Source: Vibrio scophthalmi LMG 19158 (lineage in GTDB: Bacteria > Pseudomonadota > Gammaproteobacteria > Enterobacterales > Vibrionaceae). From it: a DNA stretch of 44,414 nt. Of this stretch, positions 16,831 to 24,790 are shown one piece after another. Position 1 is the first letter of the stretch. Each line of letters opens with the position of its first letter. The position numbers and the translations under genes are program-made. The notes below the pieces were generated by a model that saw nothing but the letters and a program-made list of their open reading frames with translations, made no database searches and was not told the DNA's origin. Where the stretch lies: positions 1 through 44,414 of the forward strand of contig NZ_AFWE01000080.1 of NCBI RefSeq assembly GCF_000222585.1, given 5' to 3'.

Positions 16831-18541
16831 GGCTCTCTGGCTCGTTTAACATTGCGAATGGGTCTTGCTCAGTTAAACGTTGATGTAACTGATAGACCGC
16901 ACGCAGATGCTGAACATTATCAATATGGCTAATCATCATTATTTGTCTGACTGGTCGGTTGAAATTGTCGCAGATCGGCTTCGCAAGTGGCAGGTGAGCG
17001 ATGGCAATGCGGCGTGAGTGCGCCGCATTTTTACCATGACAAATCAGCAGCCCATGTTGGGCAAAATAAGCGTGGCTATTGGCATGCATCAATGTTTGCA
17101 CGCCACTGGCGTAGTCTTTCGTTACCAACCCCATCGTTTCCATTTCACCACTCAACCAGTTTAAGATGGGTGTTAACTCTGAGCTGGCTGGCATCTCTTT
17201 GTTGTTTCTCAGTGTCACCAGCAAATCATCTAACGCGGGTAGGGTACGGTCATCGATGATCTTATCGCCCATTTGTTTGATCAATTTAGCGACAAATTCT
17301 TCTGTATTGAGCTCTCGGCTGCAGCTTTTTGCTATTGATAGCAGTTTCTCCAGTGACATCGGATTTTGACTACGTGCTTCGATAGCCTTATGGATCAATC
17401 GCGTTAAGTAACATACCTCTTCATCGCGTAATGGCTCGACCAAATGGTGACCATTTTGGTCGGCAATGAGTTTGATGTGGTCGAATAACTGGCGGGAATA
17501 AAGGCTTTGTTCGCCTATTTGAGTATTGAGATTATTTTTAGCTCGATAGACGGCGGTAGTGAGATAAATAACCATGTCATTAAGCAATGTTGTATCGCTT
17601 AATAAATCCTCACCACAATAGCGACTAATATCGCTGACGAGTTGAAAAATAAAGCTTTCGGCCTGCAGGCGTTTTTCGTAGAACCCATCAGTATTCATAC
17701 CGCCGAGAAAGTATTCAGCTAAATGCAGAGCTTCAAATCGGTAGCACTCTTGTTGCCAATTCAGTGCGTTTTGGATGTAACCAAATGCCTTGGTGGACTG
17801 CAGAAACGAAGCGTTATTTTTACGATTGATCAGCACACCTTGCTGAATGCGAGCCAAGGTGATTATCAAATAAATGGTGAATAAATTTTTGAATTCGTGG
17901 CTCAATGAGCAACCAGCGTTTTCCTCGATCCGGCTGACGGCTGGAAAGGCGGGCTGTGGGTTATACTTCTCAATATATGCACGCACAATCGCCACAATAT
18001 CACGTTCATAGAAATAACGTTTTTGTAGGTAATGCTGCTCATTATTTTTGCAATAGAGATACTTAGAGGCATAACACATCTGCAAGTAACGGATCTGCTT
18101 TTCTTTACCGGAAACAAACAGGTGTTGATCGATCACTTCCAATTCAAGATCTAACGCGCGAAAAATCTCGTTGGTATTACGCAGATCCTTATTCAAGGTT
18201 GGCCTACTAACGCGTAAGTAGTTTTGAATCTCACAAAGTGGTGTTTCTGGCGCGAACAAAGCCGTTGTTGCGAGGTATTCTTCTCGCTCATGTTTGGAAA
18301 AGACAAAATTACTGGCTAGGCAATCGCTGAAAAAACGGCTCGGATCGTAAGGGTAATGCAGTTCACCTTGCGTCAGTGCAATCGGTGTCATCTCGAGTTT
18401 TTCTAGGTAGTAATTGATGTTTTCGATGGCGTAGCGCAGATTACGCGTCGTCATATTAAACACCGCGGCAAGCGCATTGATGGTACTGCTTTGCATCGTC
18501 AGTGCCGTGACAATATCAAAGTGCTGTTTATTTAGGCTCAT
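16778..18541 (-). CDS. PRD-domain transcriptional regulator of the PTS/peptidase cluster
   Basis: A 587-residue regulator of the BglG/MtlR/FrvR group. The N terminus has two helix-turn-helix regions (residues ~10-35, INALAAVFNMTTRNLRYAI, and ~95-120, PLCEIQNYLRVSRPTLNKDL). Two PTS-regulation domains follow (~190-300 and ~310-410), and a C-terminal EIIA-like part near residues 480-560 contains RRIAIAHLPLA with a candidate phospho-histidine. PTS phosphorylation of its histidines should set its activity according to sugar supply. As a DNA-binding activator it could act on the palindrome at 12677-12713. Its 3' end overlaps the M42 gene by 53 bases in antisense. Confidence 0.87.
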   Translation of the reverse strand: MSLNKQHFDIVTALTMQSSTINALAAVFNMTTRNLRYAIENINYYLEKLEMTPIALTQGELHYPYDPSRFFSDCLASNFVFSKHEREEYLATTALFAPETPLCEIQNYLRVSRPTLNKDLRNTNEIFRALDLELEVIDQHLFVSGKEKQIRYLQMCYASKYLYCKNNEQHYLQKRYFYERDIVAIVRAYIEKYNPQPAFPAVSRIEENAGCSLSHEFKNLFTIYLIITLARIQQGVLINRKNNASFLQSTKAFGYIQNALNWQQECYRFEALHLAEYFLGGMNTDGFYEKRLQAESFIFQLVSDISRYCGEDLLSDTTLLNDMVIYLTTAVYRAKNNLNTQIGEQSLYSRQLFDHIKLIADQNGHHLVEPLRDEEVCYLTRLIHKAIEARSQNPMSLEKLLSIAKSCSRELNTEEFVAKLIKQMGDKIIDDRTLPALDDLLVTLRNNKEMPASSELTPILNWLSGEMETMGLVTKDYASGVQTLMHANSHAYFAQHGLLICHGKNAAHSRRIAIAHLPLAKPICDNFNRPVRQIMMISHIDNVQHLRAVYQLHQRLTEQDPFAMLNEPESPIGSRGTSALSAFHPVE

Positions 18542-18610
18542 CAGATAGTTAGGCTTACTAAAAAGTGGGCCAAGTCTAGCAATATGTGTTGGGTAAAGAT
18601 GAGAGCTGAA

Positions 18611-18847
18611 CTACGAAAATAAGCCCTTCAATACACGATGTTTCTTAGTGCTGTGAGCATTCTTCCAAATCACGGCTTGTATAGGTGTTGCTGGTAATAC
18701 CGCTTTCTTCGGTTGTTTCGCGATTCGTACTGAATTGGCAATAGCAATTGATCCGTACATTAGGAACCGGATCTTCTCCTCAATGAAAACTCCTTTTCTC
18801 CAAAGCTTATCTCTGTTTAACAAATGTTCGTAATCTTGCATTTTCAT
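18611..18847 (-). CDS. Hypothetical 78-residue basic protein (doubtful)
   Basis: An open frame of 78 codons, Lys/Arg-rich, with no family I recognise and no good ribosome binding site. Its first codons overlap the left AgaR-like operator, which would be unusual for a translated start. It could be a decayed gene fragment or a chance ORF in an AT-rich divergent region. Confidence 0.25.
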   Translation of the reverse strand: MKMQDYEHLLNRDKLWRKGVFIEEKIRFLMYGSIAIANSVRIAKQPKKAVLPATPIQAVIWKNAHSTKKHRVLKGLFS

Positions 18848-18860
18848 TTGCTTTCATTTT
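18841..18860 (-). promoter_or_regulatory. Left AgaR/DeoR-type operator
   Basis: TTTTCATTTGCTTTCATTTT matches a repeated TTTC-rTTT pattern like the known AgaR operators of E. coli. An inverted, nearly identical copy lies at 19223-19241, ~380 bases away, just before the DeoR-family gene. Two distant sites in opposite orientation would suit repression by looping. Confidence 0.6.
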
Positions 18861-19222
18861 CTTTTCTCAAAGTTTAAAAATAAAAAGTGAAAATAGAAAT
18901 GTTTGAGCTAAAAACCTACTTCTAACCAGCTATTGTTCGCTTGAGAATAAATGGAATTTACATGGGAAAATATGTGATCTTAATTGCAGAATTTCATAAA
19001 TTACATAACGACCCATGTTTGCGTTTATTCGTTAAAGTATTGTATTTTAATGGTTTTATTCTTTTTGTGTTATATAGCTGAGTGAGGGCGTCATTGCTTA
19101 GATGGAATGATCAAGTGGTTGAGATATAATGCCGATACTTGGATTGCTGAATATTGTGAGTTTAGTCAAGCTTACTATAAAAAGTAATTGCTCAATTAAA
19201 GAACATGAAAGAGAATTGCATC
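18861..19222. other. AT-rich regulatory gap between two operators
   Basis: About 360 bases with no credible ORF. A TATAAT at 19125-19130 is the best -10 candidate for the regulator/PTS operon, but its -35 is poor, as expected of an activated promoter. No RNA structure stands out. Confidence 0.4.
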
Positions 19223-19241
19223 AAATGAAAGCAAATGAAAA
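19223..19241 (+). promoter_or_regulatory. Right AgaR/DeoR-type operator
   Basis: AAATGAAAGCAAATGAAAA is the exact reverse complement of the first 19 bases of the left operator at 18841. It ends 48 bases before the ATG of the DeoR-family gene, a position for autoregulation and control of the PTS operon. Confidence 0.65.
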
Positions 19242-19289
19242 TCTAAGAGCAAGATTATGTGCGTCGAACCAGTTAAAGGGGACGCAACG

Positions 19290-20075
19290 ATGAAAACAGC
19301 CATAGAAAGAAGATTAGAAATAGCAAACATGGTTGGCGTGCGTGGGAAAATGCACGTGGATGAACTTGCTGATTACTTTAATGTGACAGGGGCGACGATT
19401 CGGGCTGATCTTCGTTTTCTTGATGAAAATGGTTATATCGTTCGCTCACATGGATTTGCTTTAGTTAACCGTGCTGTTCTATCCAAACTTGCGATGTCGG
19501 CGACATCCAAAAGCCAAAATGCAAGTTCAGACTTTTATGAATATGTCGCTCAGTCATTTCATAGTGCGTTGGAAGAGAAAAGTACGATTTTCATCGATAG
19601 CAGTCCTTTGATAAGAAGAGCGTTGAAGCATGTAAAAGATCTCAAGAGTTCGACCGTTATTACCCGAGATCTCAATTTAATTCAAAATATCCCTCATATA
19701 ACGGATTGTAAGTTTTTCGTTACCGGTGGGCGTGTGAATACCGAACAAATGAAAATGTCCGGTTCACATATGATTAATAGTTTAAAACAGTATCGATTTA
19801 ATAATGTTCTCATTCATGTTGAAAGCTTTAATACTAAGTTAGGTGTTTTCTCTAAGAGTGAGTTTGATGCTGAAATGATTCGTTTGTTATGCAAGTTATC
19901 TGAGAGAGTCACAATTATTGCTGAGTCTTCAGCATTTGTTCATAACGATTCATTTTGGGCATGCGAACCGAATGAAATAGATACTGTTGTCACAGATTAC
20001 GATTTGGATGACGAAACTAAAAAGTCATTGGAATTGAATAATGTAAAAATTTTAAAACTAAGTTCTAATAATTAA
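19290..20075 (+). CDS. DeoR-family (AgaR-like) sugar regulator
   Basis: A ~261-residue repressor. I start at ATG 19290 (MKTAIERRLEIANMVG), preceded by AAAGGGGAC; an in-frame GTG/ATG upstream has no such site. The N-terminal helix-turn-helix spans about residues 16-45 (MHVDELADYFNVTGATIRADLRFLD in the usual DeoR layout). The rest is the DeoR sensor domain with DSSPLIRRA and ITRDLNLI, which binds a phosphorylated sugar. It sits directly before the mannose-type PTS genes (14 bases), so it probably senses the imported phospho-sugar and controls the operon through the paired operators upstream. Confidence 0.88.
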   Translation: MKTAIERRLEIANMVGVRGKMHVDELADYFNVTGATIRADLRFLDENGYIVRSHGFALVNRAVLSKLAMSATSKSQNASSDFYEYVAQSFHSALEEKSTIFIDSSPLIRRALKHVKDLKSSTVITRDLNLIQNIPHITDCKFFVTGGRVNTEQMKMSGSHMINSLKQYRFNNVLIHVESFNTKLGVFSKSEFDAEMIRLLCKLSERVTIIAESSAFVHNDSFWACEPNEIDTVVTDYDLDDETKKSLELNNVKILKLSSNN

Positions 20076-20089
20076 TTAAGGATATATGC

Positions 20090-20578
20090 ATGGCTAATAT
20101 CGTTTTAGCACGTATTGATGAACGTCTAATTCATGGTCAAATTCGTTTGCAGTGGGGCAAGCATTCTGGCGCAAATACTATTCTTGTCGCAAATGATGAG
20201 ATTGCACAAATGGAACCGCTTCAAGCACCATTTAAAGCCTCTGCAGGAAGTGATTTTGCGGTTATTTTCCGAACGATAGAACAAACGATAGCCAATTTGC
20301 CAAAAGCAGGGATGGACAGAAAAATTCTGTTGCTGTGTAAAAATCCAACTGATTTCTCAAGAATTGTCCAAGGTGGAATTAAATTACCTGAAATTAATAT
20401 TGGTAATATGCATTTTCATGAAGGACGTGTGGCAGTTAATAAATATATTAACGTCGATAAACATGATATGGCTGCGTTTAATTCTCTGCGTGACCATGGA
20501 AGTGTAAGTACTATTCAGCATATGCCTGAAAGTGAAAAAGAATGCATTTTTGAAATGACGAAAGATTTACAAATCTAA
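20090..20578 (+). CDS. PTS mannose/sorbose-family EIIB
   Basis: A 162-residue cytosolic phosphocarrier. RIDERLIHGQI holds the phospho-histidine His15, and the family marks WGKHSGANTILVANDE and INIGNMHF follow, the pattern of AgaV-like EIIB. It passes phosphate from EIIA to the oligosaccharide during transport. First of four PTS genes in tight order B-C-D-A. Homologous systems take up N-acetylgalactosamine or, in streptococci, unsaturated glycosaminoglycan disaccharides. Confidence 0.94.
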   Translation: MANIVLARIDERLIHGQIRLQWGKHSGANTILVANDEIAQMEPLQAPFKASAGSDFAVIFRTIEQTIANLPKAGMDRKILLLCKNPTDFSRIVQGGIKLPEINIGNMHFHEGRVAVNKYINVDKHDMAAFNSLRDHGSVSTIQHMPESEKECIFEMTKDLQI

Positions 20579-20589
20579 GGTGAAATAAA

Positions 20590-21360
20590 ATGTTAATGGA
20601 AGCTATTTTAGTCGCCGTTTGGGCGGCGCTGTGTGGCATCGATAAATTCGATGTTTTCACTGGTATTCACAGACCGTTAGTCACCGGTACCGTTGTCGGT
20701 CTAATTCTTGGTGATTTACAAATGGGCTTAATTGCAGGTGCGACATTCGAGCTTGCATGGTTAGGTCTTGTTGCAAACGCAGGTGTTCAGCCACCAGATA
20801 CCACGGTTGGTGCAATCGTAGGTACGATGTTCGCAATCAAACTTGATATGACGCCTGAAGCGGCGATTGGTATGGCAATACCTTTTGCCTTGGCAATGCA
20901 AACTTGTGTTCTTTTCCTCTTTACTTCTTGTGCACCAATGATGCAAAAAGCAGATCAATACGCAGAGAGTTTAAACTTAAAAGGTATTGATAAGCTTATA
21001 TATATCGGTTTGAGTGCGCGTGCATTGCTATACGGTGTGGTTGGTTTCTGTGCTATTTACTTTGGTGCTACTGGCGCTGAATTTATTCAAGAATACCTGC
21101 CTCAAAGTATCGTGAAAGGTATGGCGATTGCGGGCGGTATGATGCCAGCGGTTGGTTTTGCAATGTTACTTCGTACTATGTTTAACGTTGCTATTTTACC
21201 GTACTTCTTCTTAGGTTTTGTATGCTCGACTTATTTCAATATGCCGATTCTAGGAACAGCGCTTGTGTTTACCTGTGTTGCCGTCCTTGATTACATGAAC
21301 AATAAAAAGTCTGACACTCCTCAAGCAGCTCAAACACAGGTATTTGATGATGAACTCTAA
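20590..21360 (+). CDS. PTS mannose/sorbose-family EIIC
   Basis: A 256-residue membrane permease subunit with about seven hydrophobic spans. TGIHRPLVTGTVVGLILGDLQ near the N terminus and GATFELAWLG match AgaW/ManY-type EIIC. It forms the translocation unit with EIID. The EIIB stop is 11 bases upstream and the EIID start lies within its last codons. Confidence 0.93.
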   Translation: MLMEAILVAVWAALCGIDKFDVFTGIHRPLVTGTVVGLILGDLQMGLIAGATFELAWLGLVANAGVQPPDTTVGAIVGTMFAIKLDMTPEAAIGMAIPFALAMQTCVLFLFTSCAPMMQKADQYAESLNLKGIDKLIYIGLSARALLYGVVGFCAIYFGATGAEFIQEYLPQSIVKGMAIAGGMMPAVGFAMLLRTMFNVAILPYFFLGFVCSTYFNMPILGTALVFTCVAVLDYMNNKKSDTPQAAQTQVFDDEL

Positions 21361-22234
21361 TTCTGAAATGACGATGAATCCTGATCATTACCACGATGAT
21401 TCAGTAAGTGCAGTAATTAGCAACACGGATAGCTACAGCGATAAAACGGCAACTAAAGTGATTACCAAAAATGATCTGTGGAAAATCGGTTTCCGTGGCT
21501 TGTTGATGGAAGGCAACTTTAACTTCAACCGTATGCAAGCAGGTGGTTTTTGTTACTCAATTAGTCCTGCACTGAAAAAGATTCACAAAAACCCAGAAGA
21601 CCTTAAGAAGGCGTTAAAGAATAACCTTCAGTTTTACAATGCCAACCCGAAAATGTTTACTTTGCCACTTGGTCTTGCAATTGCAATGGAAGAGAGCAAA
21701 GAGAAACCATCAACGATTGCCTCAGTAAAAGCAGCGACGATGGGTTCAGTTTCAGGTGTGGGTGATGCGTTAGACCATTCGGTAATGCTGCCTTTAACAC
21801 TTGCAATCGGTAGTTCGATTGCGTTGCAGGGTAACCCTCTTGGTGTTTTGGTTTTCTTTATTCTGTATCAGTCATACCGTATTCCAATGTATTTCTGGTT
21901 ATTGTTCCTTGGCTATAACGCGGGTGTATCGGCACTAGAAAAACTGTCAGACCAAGCTGAGAAACTGGGTCGAGCAGCGAACATTGTCGGTCTTGGTGTC
22001 ATTGGTTCGATGGTTGCGAAATATGTAAAAGTTTCGACGGTCATTGAGCTCGAAGCGGGTGCTGCAGATATTAGTTTGCAAACCGGTATGCTTGATAAGC
22101 TAATGCCAAATCTATTGCCAATGGCACTTGTTTGGTTGATGTATTATCTAGTGAAAAAAGGCAAGTCTCCAACGGCACTTATTTTCGGCACTCTATTTGC
22201 CGGTGTTGGTGGCCACTTACTGGGTATCTTCTAA
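21347..22234 (+). CDS. PTS mannose/sorbose-family EIID
   Basis: A ~295-residue membrane subunit unique to the mannose family. The core starts at KNDLWKIGFRGLLMEGNFNFNRMQAG and includes SVSGVGDALDH, the family signature. Two membrane spans are visible at the C terminus. ATG 21347 (or 21350) overlaps the EIIC gene by 11-14 bases. A 40-residue, His/Asp/Ser-rich N-terminal extension (about residues 1-40) precedes the core, longer than usual. Confidence 0.92.
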   Translation: MMNSNSEMTMNPDHYHDDSVSAVISNTDSYSDKTATKVITKNDLWKIGFRGLLMEGNFNFNRMQAGGFCYSISPALKKIHKNPEDLKKALKNNLQFYNANPKMFTLPLGLAIAMEESKEKPSTIASVKAATMGSVSGVGDALDHSVMLPLTLAIGSSIALQGNPLGVLVFFILYQSYRIPMYFWLLFLGYNAGVSALEKLSDQAEKLGRAANIVGLGVIGSMVAKYVKVSTVIELEAGAADISLQTGMLDKLMPNLLPMALVWLMYYLVKKGKSPTALIFGTLFAGVGGHLLGIF

Positions 22235-22246
22235 TAAGGGCTTATT

Positions 22247-22687
22247 ATGATAGGTATTATTGTTTCCGGCCATATTCACTTCGCAACGGGTATGCAATCT
22301 GCGGTCGAAGCCATTGTCGGTGAGCAAGCGTCATTAGAGTTTATTGATTTTGTTCCTACAATGACAACAGAACAGTTAGAAGAGCAAATGATCTCTTCGA
22401 TTGAAAAAATGAATGATGGTTCAGGAGTTTTAATTCTTACAGACGTTCCTGGTGGTTCACCATGTAATCGTGGTGTCGCCATTATGCTAAACCGTGATGA
22501 TGTCCAAGTGGTTGCTGGTTGTAACTTACCAATGATCACTAATGCATGCTTCGAACGTGATGGTGTCTCTCTTGACGAACTAACTGATATCGTTTGCGAG
22601 ATTGGTTCTCAGTCTATGAAAGATATGAAGAAAGAACTTGCTCAATTAGAGAATAATAATTCAGATTCATTCGAAGACGAATTGTAA
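22247..22687 (+). CDS. PTS mannose/sorbose-family EIIA
   Basis: A 146-residue phosphocarrier. His9 in SGHIHFATGM is the phosphorylation site, and LTDVPGGSPCN is the second family motif. The C terminus is acidic. It is the last of the four PTS genes and is followed by a strong terminator, so the GH105 gene next door needs its own promoter or readthrough. Confidence 0.93.
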   Translation: MIGIIVSGHIHFATGMQSAVEAIVGEQASLEFIDFVPTMTTEQLEEQMISSIEKMNDGSGVLILTDVPGGSPCNRGVAIMLNRDDVQVVAGCNLPMITNACFERDGVSLDELTDIVCEIGSQSMKDMKKELAQLENNNSDSFEDEL

Positions 22688-22714
22688 AATCAAATAAGCT
22701 CCTAACTTAAATAT

Positions 22715-22788
22715 AGGCACTACTGAGTTTAATTCAATTCTCCCCCTGAATTGGATTTGTTTAGTCAGGATAGTAGTGCCTTTTTTTT
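22715..22788 (+). terminator. Terminator of the mannose-type PTS operon
   Basis: AGGCACTACTGA pairs with (A)TAGTAGTGCCT over a long stem with an inner GAATTCAATTC-type helix, and eight T follow. It starts 28 bases past the EIIA stop. Confidence 0.88.
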
Positions 22789-22861
22789 GCTGTTTAATAA
22801 AAGTAATGCCGATTTAATTAATATTAAATTAGTAGAAAAATAGATTAAATAAGGTTACATA

Positions 22862-23902
22862 ATGAATCGTAATCAAATATTAGAACAAATGAAGCGAGTG
22901 TATTGTTGGCAGCGTGACAACAGAACTCGATACGTTACTCGTAGTACGGGTAAAAAACGTTTTTTGAAAGCAACGGATTGGGAGCGAGGCGTATTTTGGC
23001 TTTCCGTTGCGGATGCTTGGCAGGCAACTAATGACCACGAATACTTAGAAGGTCTTTTAGATTTTTCTTTACATACAGGGTTCCGTCCAGGGCCATTACC
23101 TCGCTTTGCTGATGATCATGTATGCATGCAAGCGTATCTACCTCTATATCCTTTATTTGATATTCCAGAATCGATTGAATATGCCACTAAAGCGTTAGAC
23201 CTTATGGTGAATGAACCTAAGCCCGGTCGTGAAGATTGGTGGTGGTGTGATTCGTTATTTATGGCTCCTCCGGTTTTTGCGGGTATGAGCGTTGTAACGG
23301 GTGACGACAAATACCTGAACTACATGGATAAGGCTTGGTGGGATGCGGTCGACAATCTATTCGATCCTGAAACAAACCTTTATTACCGTGATAAACGCTA
23401 CATCCCTAATGCTGAAGGAACCGAGTTTAGAGAAGCGAATGGCGAGAAGGTATTTTGGAGTCGCGGTATTGGTTGGGTACTGGCCGCTGTTCCTCGCATT
23501 CTTGCACACATGTCAGAAGATTTCCCTGCTCGTCCTCGATACATTCAAATGTACTGTGCGCTTGCACAAGAAGTGATCAAGTACCAGCAAGTAGATGGAT
23601 TTTGGCGCACCAGTTTGTTGGATCCAGAGAGCTATCCAGCCAAAGAAAGCAGTGCAACCTCTCTGTTTTGTTATGGTTTGGCTTGGGGTATTGAACAAGG
23701 TTACCTTGATCGTGATACGTACTTACCCGTTGTCAATAAAGCATGGTCTGCATTGGAAGAATGCATTCATGAAGATGGCATGATTGGTTGGGTTCAATTA
23801 CCCGCATTTAATCCACGTGATGTGGAATTTGAACACAATATTGATTACGGCGCTGGCGCATTTTTACTTGCAGCTACCGCAGTTCTGGCTCTGACAAGTT
23901 AG
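22862..23902 (+). CDS. GH105 (GH88-clan) unsaturated uronyl hydrolase
   Basis: A 346-residue (alpha/alpha)6-barrel enzyme without a signal peptide, so it acts in the cytosol. Family marks are TDWERGVFW (38-46), WWWCDSLFMAPPVFAG with Asp130 as the likely catalytic acid, REANGEKVFWSRGIGW (190-205), and YPAKESSATSLFCYGLAWGI. GH105 and GH88 hydrolases remove the 4-deoxy-4,5-unsaturated uronic acid that lyases leave on oligosaccharides. Here the substrate is probably the phospho-oligosaccharide imported by the PTS next door. The released acid would feed the DhuI/KduD/KdgK/Eda genes downstream. I assign GH105 over GH88 from WSRGxGW; specificity (glucuronyl or galacturonyl) is open. Confidence 0.87.
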   Translation: MNRNQILEQMKRVYCWQRDNRTRYVTRSTGKKRFLKATDWERGVFWLSVADAWQATNDHEYLEGLLDFSLHTGFRPGPLPRFADDHVCMQAYLPLYPLFDIPESIEYATKALDLMVNEPKPGREDWWWCDSLFMAPPVFAGMSVVTGDDKYLNYMDKAWWDAVDNLFDPETNLYYRDKRYIPNAEGTEFREANGEKVFWSRGIGWVLAAVPRILAHMSEDFPARPRYIQMYCALAQEVIKYQQVDGFWRTSLLDPESYPAKESSATSLFCYGLAWGIEQGYLDRDTYLPVVNKAWSALEECIHEDGMIGWVQLPAFNPRDVEFEHNIDYGAGAFLLAATAVLALTS

Positions 23903-24046
23903 CCATATTGTATTAAGTATCTAAGGTTATTCTCCTAACAAAGTCAGTTGGCTCAATGACTATATTTCTAATAAATAAAACTGCATCGATGTTGGGATAT
24001 ATAAACGCAGGCATTTTGTTCTGTGTCATCAAAGAAGAGATTCGAA

Positions 24047-24688
24047 ATGAAAATTGCTTTAACAATGGAAAATAGCCAAGCGGCTAAAAATGAAATTATC
24101 CTAAAAGAACTAGAATTTGTTACTGCGCAAAGTGGTGATGAGATTTTTAACGTTGGTATGTGTGATGCTGAAGATCACCATCTCACTTATATCCATCTGG
24201 GTATTCAAGCGTCGATTCTGTTAGCGGCAAAAGCGGTTGATTTTGTTTTCACAGGCTGTGGCACTGGTCAAGGTGCTTTGATGTCTTGTAATGCTCATGC
24301 CAATGTCGTGTGTGGTTACGCATTAGAGCCGTCAGATGCTTTCTTATTCACGCAAATTAATAATGGCAATGCGTTGTCATTGGCTTTTGCTAAAAACTTT
24401 GGTTGGGCAGCCGAGCTAAATGTTCGCGGTATTTTTGAAAAAGTACTGATGTCTGGTTGTGAAGCTGGACAAGGGTACCCAGTTGAGCGTGCTCTACCTC
24501 AACAGCAAAATGCGGCGATTTTGAATGATGTAAAACATGCAGTAGCAAAAGACTATCTTGACGGTCTAAAAGCGATTGATGTTGAACTTGTTCGCACTGC
24601 TTGTGGGGGTGAGCGCTTCCAACAATGTCTGTTTGAAAATGGTCAAATGGGCGAAATTGCCGATTACGTACGTACAATTTTGAACTAG
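24047..24688 (+). CDS. RpiB/LacAB-family isomerase, DhuI-like
   Basis: A 213-residue protein from ATG 24047 (MKIALTMENSQAAKNEI); an upstream in-frame ATG at 24023 lacks a better site. The core VFTGCGTGQGALMSCN is the RpiB/LacA/LacB active-site motif. A ~60-residue C-terminal extension follows the usual ~150-residue domain, the size seen in DhuI of streptococci. DhuI isomerises 4-deoxy-5-threo-hexosulose uronate to DK-II, which KduD/DhuD then reduces. No KduI (pectin-type isomerase) is in the window, so this protein is the natural candidate for that step. Function is inferred from family and neighbours. Confidence 0.8.
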   Translation: MKIALTMENSQAAKNEIILKELEFVTAQSGDEIFNVGMCDAEDHHLTYIHLGIQASILLAAKAVDFVFTGCGTGQGALMSCNAHANVVCGYALEPSDAFLFTQINNGNALSLAFAKNFGWAAELNVRGIFEKVLMSGCEAGQGYPVERALPQQQNAAILNDVKHAVAKDYLDGLKAIDVELVRTACGGERFQQCLFENGQMGEIADYVRTILN

Positions 24689-24712
24689 TCGTGGCTTAGA
24701 AATGTTGTAGCG

Positions 24713-24743
24713 AAAGACCAATCATTTGATTGGTCTTTTTTTT
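24713..24743 (+). terminator. Terminator after the DhuI-like gene
   Basis: AAAGACCAATCA pairs perfectly with TGATTGGTCTTT around a 2-base gap, with a run of T. Stem of 11-12 pairs. Confidence 0.88.
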
Positions 24744-24790
24744 CAATGCTGAGGGCTATCACGGATTTATTTCGCTAGTCAGGAGGGAAA

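Noticed and set aside
22862-23902. GH88 glucuronyl hydrolase as in streptococci
   Set aside because: The motifs WSRGxGW and the WCDxLFMAPP region fit GH105 better; the families share a clan, so a similar reaction remains likely.
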